From NCBI RefSeq assembly GCF_039525805.1, contig NZ_BAAAHZ010000014.1: a stretch of 64,000 nt of DNA. The stretch is one strand, 5' to 3'. Numbering within the stretch: position 1 is the stretch's first letter; each line of letters starts with the position of its first letter. Below, in pieces: positions 59,388-64,000 of this stretch. A program made the position numbers and the translations under genes. The notes under the pieces are model-generated. The model had not been told where the DNA came from. It did not search any database and saw only the letters and a program-made list of their open reading frames with translations. The stretch is from Dietzia natronolimnaea. Lineage in GTDB: Bacteria > Actinomycetota > Actinomycetes > Mycobacteriales > Mycobacteriaceae.

Positions 59388-61075
59388 GCGCCCGGAGCCT
59401 CGTCGGGTCGGGCGTCCGCGCCCTGACGGACCGACTGCCCGGCGCCCACGCGCGCGGGCAGGCCCCGGACGGCCCCGTCGTGGTGGTGGGCGGAGGGATC
59501 GCCGGACTGGCCACCGCCGCCCTGCTCGCCCGCGAGGGCCGCGACGTCACGCTGGTCGAGGCGACGGACGAGGTAGGCGGTCGCGCCGGCAGCTGGTCGG
59601 CGGACGGGTTCCGCTTCGACACCGGCCCGTCCTGGTATCTGATGCCCGAGGTGTTCGACCACTTCTTCCGGCTGTGCGGCTCGTCGGCCGCCGAGGAGCT
59701 CGACCTGGTCCGGCTGGATCCCGGATACCGCGTCTACTTCGAGGGGCAGGCCGACCCGGTCGACATCCGCTCGGATCGCCAGGCGTCGCAGGACCTGTTC
59801 GAGTCGCTCGAGCCGGGCGCGGGTACCGCTCTGGGGAAGTACCTCGACTCGGCCGGGGCGACCTACGACCTGGCGCTGCGCCGGTTCCTCTACACCAACT
59901 TCACCTCGTACCCGGCTCTGGTGCGACCGGACGTGCTGGCCCGGGCGGGGTCGCTGGTGGCGCGGCTCGTCCAGCCGCTGCAGTCCTTCGTCGCCCGCCG
60001 GTTCACCGACCGCCGGATCCACCAGATCCTCGGCTACCCGGCCGTGTTCCTGGGCTCCTCGCCGTACCTCGCCCCGTCGATCTACCACCTGATGAGCCAT
60101 CTCGACCTCACCGACGGGGTGTTGTACCCGCGCGGAGGGTTCACCGAGCTCATCGCCGCCGTCCGCCGGGTGGCCGAGGCGCAGGGGGTGCGTATCCACA
60201 CGGGCACCGAGGCGGTGGAACTCACCACCACCTCCGACGGCGGCTCGGACGGCGGGACGGCCCGCGCCCGGGTGACCGGCGTCCGGGTGCGCGACCGGTC
60301 CGGCGCCGAGCGGACGCTGCCCGCCGGACTCGTGGTGGGCGCCGCCGACCTGCACCACCTTGAGACCCGGTGGCTCCCGGAGGAGCTCCGCACCTACCCG
60401 CAGTCCTACTGGGACTCGAAGACGCCCGGACCAGGCGCGCTGCTCATGCTGCTCGGAGTCCGGGGGGAGCTGCCGCAGCTGGCGCACCACACGCTGCTGT
60501 TCACCGACCGCTGGGAGGAGGGCTTCGACGCCATCTTCGGCGACTCCACCCACATCCCCGACCCGGCCTCGCTCTACGTCTGCCGACCCAGCGCGACCGA
60601 CGGACCCGACTCCGGCATCGCCCCCGCCGGGCACGAGAACCTCTTCGTCCTGGTCCCCATCCCCGCCGACCCGGGTCTCGGCCACGGCGGCGTGGACGGC
60701 GCGGGCGACGCGACCATCGAGGCGGCGGCCGACCAGGCCATCGCCCAGATCGCCGACTGGACCGGGATCCCGGACCTGGCCGAGCGGGTGGTCGTCCGTC
60801 GCACCATCGCGCCGGCGGACCTGGAGGACGATCTCGGCGCATGGCGCGGCACCGCCCTCGGCCCCGCCCACACGCTGGCCCAGAGCGCGTTCTTCCGGAC
60901 CCGCAACGTCTCCAGGCACGTCGACGGTCTCTACTACGCGGGGGCGTCCACCATCCCCGGGATCGGGTTGCCGATGTGCCTCATCAGCGCCGAGCTGGTG
61001 CTCAAACACGTCCGTGGCGACACGGGGACCGCCCCGGTGGCGGAGCCCGGCGGGGGCACGGTGTTCGACAGGTGA
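59384..61075 (+). CDS. crtI: Phytoene desaturase
   Basis: 563-aa FAD-dependent desaturase turning phytoene into lycopene. N-terminal VVVVGGGIAGLATAALLARE (32-51), DTGPSWYLMPEVFDHFF, and C-terminal GLYYAGASTIPGIGLPMCL with the FAD-contact motif. The overlap with both neighbours is 4 nt. Confidence 0.96.
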   Translation: MSARSLVGSGVRALTDRLPGAHARGQAPDGPVVVVGGGIAGLATAALLAREGRDVTLVEATDEVGGRAGSWSADGFRFDTGPSWYLMPEVFDHFFRLCGSSAAEELDLVRLDPGYRVYFEGQADPVDIRSDRQASQDLFESLEPGAGTALGKYLDSAGATYDLALRRFLYTNFTSYPALVRPDVLARAGSLVARLVQPLQSFVARRFTDRRIHQILGYPAVFLGSSPYLAPSIYHLMSHLDLTDGVLYPRGGFTELIAAVRRVAEAQGVRIHTGTEAVELTTTSDGGSDGGTARARVTGVRVRDRSGAERTLPAGLVVGAADLHHLETRWLPEELRTYPQSYWDSKTPGPGALLMLLGVRGELPQLAHHTLLFTDRWEEGFDAIFGDSTHIPDPASLYVCRPSATDGPDSGIAPAGHENLFVLVPIPADPGLGHGGVDGAGDATIEAAADQAIAQIADWTGIPDLAERVVVRRTIAPADLEDDLGAWRGTALGPAHTLAQSAFFRTRNVSRHVDGLYYAGASTIPGIGLPMCLISAELVLKHVRGDTGTAPVAEPGGGTVFDR

Positions 61076-61446
61076 TCGGGCTGTCCTATCTCCTGGTCCA
61101 GGTGGTCTCCTTCGCCGGGATCCTGGTGATCGACCACCGCTGGAAGCTGGCGGCGTTCCGTGCGCCCGCCGCCGCGGCGCTCGCCGTCACCGCCTCCGTG
61201 GCGTTGCTGCTCACCTGGGACGTGCTCGGGGTGCGCAGCGGGGTGTTCTTCCGCGGACAGACCGACTTCATGACCGGGCTGCTGGTGGCGCCGGAGATCC
61301 CGTTCGAGGAGGTCGTGTTCCTGGCGTTCCTGTCCCACCTCTCGCTGGTGTGCGCGGCGGGGGTCTCGCGCGCGGTCGACCACGCGCGGGACTCCCGGGC
61401 GGCCAGGGCGTCCCGGCCCTCCCGGATGACGGGAGAACGCCGGTGA
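61072..61446 (+). CDS. lbtA: C50 carotenoid cyclase subunit (CrtYe/LbtA type)
   Basis: 124-aa membrane protein of the heterodimeric lycopene-cyclase-domain family: three helices and the conserved APEIPFEE (73-80). It works with the second subunit (N-terminal half of the next gene). GTG overlaps the crtI stop (GTGA). The symbol follows the Dietzia genes as I recall them; beta versus epsilon ring type is not decided by sequence alone. Confidence 0.85.
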   Translation: MIGLSYLLVQVVSFAGILVIDHRWKLAAFRAPAAAALAVTASVALLLTWDVLGVRSGVFFRGQTDFMTGLLVAPEIPFEEVVFLAFLSHLSLVCAAGVSRAVDHARDSRAARASRPSRMTGERR

Positions 61447-62741
61447 CCAGCCTGTACACGACCCTCAACCTCACCATGTCCATCCCCGTGGTGGCCGTGG
61501 CGCTCCTCGCGGCCTGGCGCCTGCGCGGGCCCGAGAGACGCCGGTGGCTGATCGGGGTCGGCGGCGCGCTGCTGATCCTCATGATCCTCACCGCGGTCTT
61601 CGACAACATCATGATCTCGGCCGGGCTCGTGGCCTATGACGACTCGCTCACCAGCGGCATCCGCCTGGGTGTGGCGCCCATCGAGGACTTCGCCTACGCC
61701 GTGGCCGCGGCGGTCTTCGTGCCGTCGGTGTGGGCGTTGCTCACCGCGTCACCCCGGGTCGGGGCCGAGGTGGGGAGCCCGACGGTGTCGGGGAGGGGGG
61801 ACGCGCTGCTGACGCGCGCCCCGGAGCCCGGCGACGACGACGAGGTCCGCACCCCCGAGCGGCCCGGGACGCCGGGACTGCTCACCACGCTGTTCTGGTC
61901 GTCCCGGCCGGTGTCGTGGGTCAACACCGCCGCGCCGTTCGCCCTGGCGTACTTCCTGGCGACCGGGGGGTTCGACCTCGTCGGCGTGATCGGCACGATC
62001 TTCTTCCTGGTGCCGTACAACCTCGCGATGTACGGGATCAACGACGTCTTCGACTACGAGTCCGACCTGCGCAACCCCCGCAAGGGCGGGGTCGAGGGAT
62101 CGGTGCTCGAGCGGTCCCGTCACACGGCCACCCTCGTGGCCTCGGCGGTGACCACCGTGCCGTTCCTCGTGTACCTGGTGCTGACGGGGACGGTGGAGTC
62201 GTCCCTGTGGCTCGCCGCGAGCGCGTTCGCGGTGATCGCCTACAGCGCCAAGGGGCTGCGGTTCAAGGAGATCCCGTTCCTGGACTCGCTCACCTCCGCG
62301 TTACACTTCGTCTCCCCGGCGATCGTCGGCTGGACCATCGCCGGTGCGGAACTGACCGGGGGGGTGTGGGCGTGCCTGATCGCGTTCATGCTGTGGGGTG
62401 CGGCCTCGCAGGCCTTCGGGGCCGTGCAGGACGTCCGCTTCGACCGCGAGGCGGACCTGAAGTCCGTCGCCACCGTGCTCGGGGCCCGGGCCGCGGTGTG
62501 GTTCGCGCTGGCCTGCTACGCCGCGGCGGTGGTCGTCCTGTTGGCGGCGGCGCCGTGGCCGGCCTCGGGGGCCGCCTTCGCGATCCTGCCGTACCTCGCC
62601 ACCGTGGCGGCCTATGTCGGGGTCACCGACGCCGATGCCGAGCGCACCAACGAGGGCTGGAAGCGCTTCCTGGTGCTCAACATGCTGGCGGGCTTCTGCG
62701 TGACGCAGATCGTTCTGTGGTCGGTGCTCGTCTGGTCCTGA
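61443..62741 (+). CDS. lbtBC: Fused C50 carotenoid cyclase subunit / lycopene elongase
   Basis: 432-aa fusion. Residues 1-104 are the second cyclase subunit (CrtYf type) with APIEDFAYAV around 78-87. A charged linker (about 105-143, PEPGDDDEVRTPERPGTPG) leads to a UbiA-type prenyltransferase (about 150-432) with NDVFDYESDLRNPRKGG (200-216) and VQDVRFDREAD, the CrtEb lycopene elongase. In C. glutamicum these are two genes; Dietzia is known for the fused form. GTGA overlap with lbtA. Confidence 0.9.
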   Translation: MTSLYTTLNLTMSIPVVAVALLAAWRLRGPERRRWLIGVGGALLILMILTAVFDNIMISAGLVAYDDSLTSGIRLGVAPIEDFAYAVAAAVFVPSVWALLTASPRVGAEVGSPTVSGRGDALLTRAPEPGDDDEVRTPERPGTPGLLTTLFWSSRPVSWVNTAAPFALAYFLATGGFDLVGVIGTIFFLVPYNLAMYGINDVFDYESDLRNPRKGGVEGSVLERSRHTATLVASAVTTVPFLVYLVLTGTVESSLWLAASAFAVIAYSAKGLRFKEIPFLDSLTSALHFVSPAIVGWTIAGAELTGGVWACLIAFMLWGAASQAFGAVQDVRFDREADLKSVATVLGARAAVWFALACYAAAVVVLLAAAPWPASGAAFAILPYLATVAAYVGVTDADAERTNEGWKRFLVLNMLAGFCVTQIVLWSVLVWS

Positions 62742-62807
62742 CGCAGCTCGCCGCCCCCGCGGTCACGCGACCTCCGGGGCGCGCACGTCGAGGACGCGCC
62801 TGAGGCC

Positions 62808-63530
62808 TCAGCGCTGGACGCGGGCCATCCAGCGTTGCGAGGGCGGGCTGATGCGCCAATTGCGGGCGATCGTCCGGAACGCGCGGGAGAACCGTCGGCG
62901 CATCGCGGCGGGATCGTCGAACGGGCGCGCCGAGATGCCCACGGTGAGCGACCGGTCCACCCGGAGGCGGTCGGCGGCACCGAACTGGAACGACAGGTCG
63001 ATGTCGTCGTGCAGCTCCGGGTCCGATCGGTTCACCCCGTCCCGCACGCGATCCCAGGCCTCGCGCCGCATCGCCAGGTTCGACCCGAACAGCACCGGGT
63101 GCGCCATCGCGGCGCCCACGGAGACGAAGTACGCGTCCATGTAGAGCAGCCGGGCGGCGCGGGCCCGCCAGCCGCTGAGCCCGATGAACTCGCCCGGGCC
63201 GGAGATCGCCACGAGCTCGGGGTCCTCGGTGAACGCCTTGTCGATCCGCTGCACCCAGTCCGGGCCCGGGCGGGAGTCCGCGTCCAGGCGGGCGATCACG
63301 TCTCCCGAGGCCGAGTCGTAACCGGTGGCCGTGGCCGAGGGGATGCCCCGCACGGCCTCGGTGACCACCCTGGCCCCGGCGTCGCGGGCCACCTCGGCAC
63401 TGTCGTCGGCACAACCGTTGTCCACCACCACGATCTCGTCCGGTGTCCTGGTCTGGCGACGCAGGGCCGCGAGGCACCCGGCGAGCTCGTGGGCGTCGTC
63501 GAGGACGGGGACGACCACGGAGATGCGCAT
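62808..63530 (-). CDS. Family 2 glycosyltransferase
   Basis: 240-aa GT2 enzyme: ISVVVPVLDDAHELAGCLAAL, VVVDNGCADDSAE, and the DXD-like LDADSRPGPDW. It lacks membrane helices. Convergent with the carotenoid operon (66 bp between stops), so it could glucosylate the C50 carotenoid alcohol (CrtX role), but a cell-wall glycan role is equally possible. ATG at 63530 has CAGGAT 7 nt upstream; ATG at 63539 is an alternative. Confidence 0.82.
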   Translation of the reverse strand: MRISVVVPVLDDAHELAGCLAALRRQTRTPDEIVVVDNGCADDSAEVARDAGARVVTEAVRGIPSATATGYDSASGDVIARLDADSRPGPDWVQRIDKAFTEDPELVAISGPGEFIGLSGWRARAARLLYMDAYFVSVGAAMAHPVLFGSNLAMRREAWDRVRDGVNRSDPELHDDIDLSFQFGAADRLRVDRSLTVGISARPFDDPAAMRRRFSRAFRTIARNWRISPPSQRWMARVQR

Positions 63531-63577
63531 GCCCCTCATCCTGCCAGCGGGGCGCCGACCCCATCCAACCGGGCGAT

Positions 63578-63605
63578 TTGTGCCCCGTTCGAGCCTGTGT
63601 GTAAT
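63578..63605 (+). promoter_or_regulatory. Probable promoter of the tRNA-Thr/tRNA-Met pair
   Basis: TTGTGC (63578-63583) and TGTAAT (63600-63605), 16 bp apart, about 55 bp before tRNA-Thr. Confidence 0.4.
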
Positions 63606-63659
63606 CTGCTAGAGGCATTCACCCCGAGCCGCGAAGTGATTCGCGAACCGGAGTGGCCG

Positions 63660-63732
63660 GCCCCCTTAGCTCAGTCGGTAGAGCGTTTCCATGGTAAGGA
63701 AAAGGTCGACGGTTCGATTCCGTCAGGGGGCT
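63660..63732 (+). tRNA. tRNA-Thr (GGT)
   Basis: 73 nt. Acceptor arms GCCCCCT / AGGGGGC, anticodon arm TTTCC-ATGGTAA-GGAAA (anticodon GGT), T arm GACGGTTCGATTCCGTC. CCA not encoded. Confidence 0.97.
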
Positions 63733-63774
63733 CGCACTGTGCGGGGCGGTTCGATCGCCCGACTGGCAGGGCAT

Positions 63775-63848
63775 GCCGGTGTAGCTCAGCTGGTTAGAGC
63801 GCACGACTCATAATCGTGAGGTCGGGGGATCGAGTCCCCCCACCGGTA
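63775..63848 (+). tRNA. Elongator tRNA-Met (CAT)
   Basis: 74 nt. Acceptor arms GCCGGTG / CACCGGT, anticodon arm CACGA-CTCATAA-TCGTG (anticodon CAT). The anticodon stem lacks the three G-C pairs of initiator tRNA, and the CACGACTCATAATCGTG arm matches actinobacterial elongator Met as I know it rather than tRNA-Ile2. Confidence 0.93.
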
Positions 63849-63860
63849 CCGATCAGGATC

Positions 63861-63895
63861 ACGAAGGCCGCCCACGTGTCGTGGGCGGCCTTCGT
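63861..63895 (+). terminator. Terminator after tRNA-Met
   Basis: Perfect 15-bp stem ACGAAGGCCGCCCAC / GTGGGCGGCCTTCGT with loop GTGTC, 12 nt after the tRNA; followed by CGTGT. Confidence 0.9.
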
Positions 63896-63912
63896 CGTGT
63901 CCCGCGGTTCCC

Positions 63913-64000
63913 TCACCGAGCGGCGGGCTCCACCCGTTCGGCGGCCTCCACGCGCCGACGACGACGGTGCCGGGTGTGCTGGATGATGCTCGCCGCGACG
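63913..64000 (-). CDS. C-terminal end of an unidentified gene (cut by window edge)
   Basis: An open frame enters from the right edge and stops with TGA at 63913-63915: VAASIIQHTRHRRRRRVEAA then ERVEPAAR. An aliphatic stretch followed by a basic tail looks like the end of a membrane protein. Too short to assign; could be chance. Confidence 0.35.
   Translation of the reverse strand, partial: VAASIIQHTRHRRRRRVEAAERVEPAAR

Overview
The window is high-GC actinobacterial chromosome from the Mycobacteriales, most likely Dietzia. The carotenoid operon runs crtE-crtB-crtI, then a small lycopene cyclase subunit, then a natural fusion of the second cyclase subunit with a lycopene elongase. I recall that fusion from Dietzia C50 carotenoid work. 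The block menC ... menD - membrane protein - mannosyltransferase - menG - (opposite) menJ - polyprenyl diphosphate synthase follows the order of M. tuberculosis Rv0553-Rv0562. Many genes begin with a TANNNT hexamer 6-7 nt before the start codon, the leaderless arrangement common in this order. A run of 62 Ns marks an assembly gap at 1161-1222. There is no phage, insertion sequence or CRISPR array.

Layout. 1-4.7 kb: NDMA-type alcohol dehydrogenase (cut by the window edge), aldehyde dehydrogenase and an AcoR-type activator. 4.8-13.5 kb: IclR regulator and a sulfate-assimilation locus (cysD, fused cysNC, three TauE/SafE exporters, a cysteine-free Rrf2 regulator, cysQ), with two 16-bp sites matching the corynebacterial McbR box. 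13.6-16.4 kb: a DoxX-like protein and two YihY/BrkB paralogs. 16.4-23.3 kb: dTDP-rhamnose genes rmlB-A-D and, apart, rmlC, with a DUF218 protein, an MpaB-type protein, an SDR and an LpqN-like protein between. 23.3-29.7 kb: small cysteine protein under a CsoR-like palindrome, crotonase, low-molecular-weight phosphotyrosine phosphatase, small membrane proteins, a lipoprotein and a MacB-like ABC exporter. 29.9-34.1 kb: four secreted, low-complexity surface proteins in a row. 34.2-38.5 kb: menA-menE-menB opposite menC. 38.5-46.4 kb: an accessory interval with an AbiEi/DUF559-like gene between two copies of a palindromic repeat, a flavin-reductase-like protein, tandem wax ester synthase/DGAT genes, two DinB-fold proteins and a WYL regulator. 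46.4-53.4 kb: menD to the polyprenyl diphosphate synthase. 53.7-57.1 kb: modA-B-C downstream of yajQ. 57.2-62.7 kb: tRNA-Tyr and the carotenoid operon. 62.8-64 kb: a GT2 glycosyltransferase, tRNA-Thr, tRNA-Met and the end of another gene.

How the genes fit together. The men genes, menG, menJ and the prenyl synthase cover most of menaquinone synthesis from isochorismate (menF and menH are not seen). The rml genes supply rhamnose for the arabinogalactan linker. CysD/CysNC/CysQ make PAPS and remove PAP, and the TauE proteins probably export sulfite or other sulfur compounds. The carotenoid operon runs from prenyl diphosphates to cyclised C50 pigment. The most unusual features are the secreted protein family with an exact C-x63-C spacing and shared GTCACA direct repeats, the overlapping divergent leaderless promoters of menB/menC, a leaderless micro-ORF feeding into crtE, the palindromic repeats (one forming the 5' end of rmlD), and the duplicated WS/DGAT promoter with a CRP/GlxR-like site.
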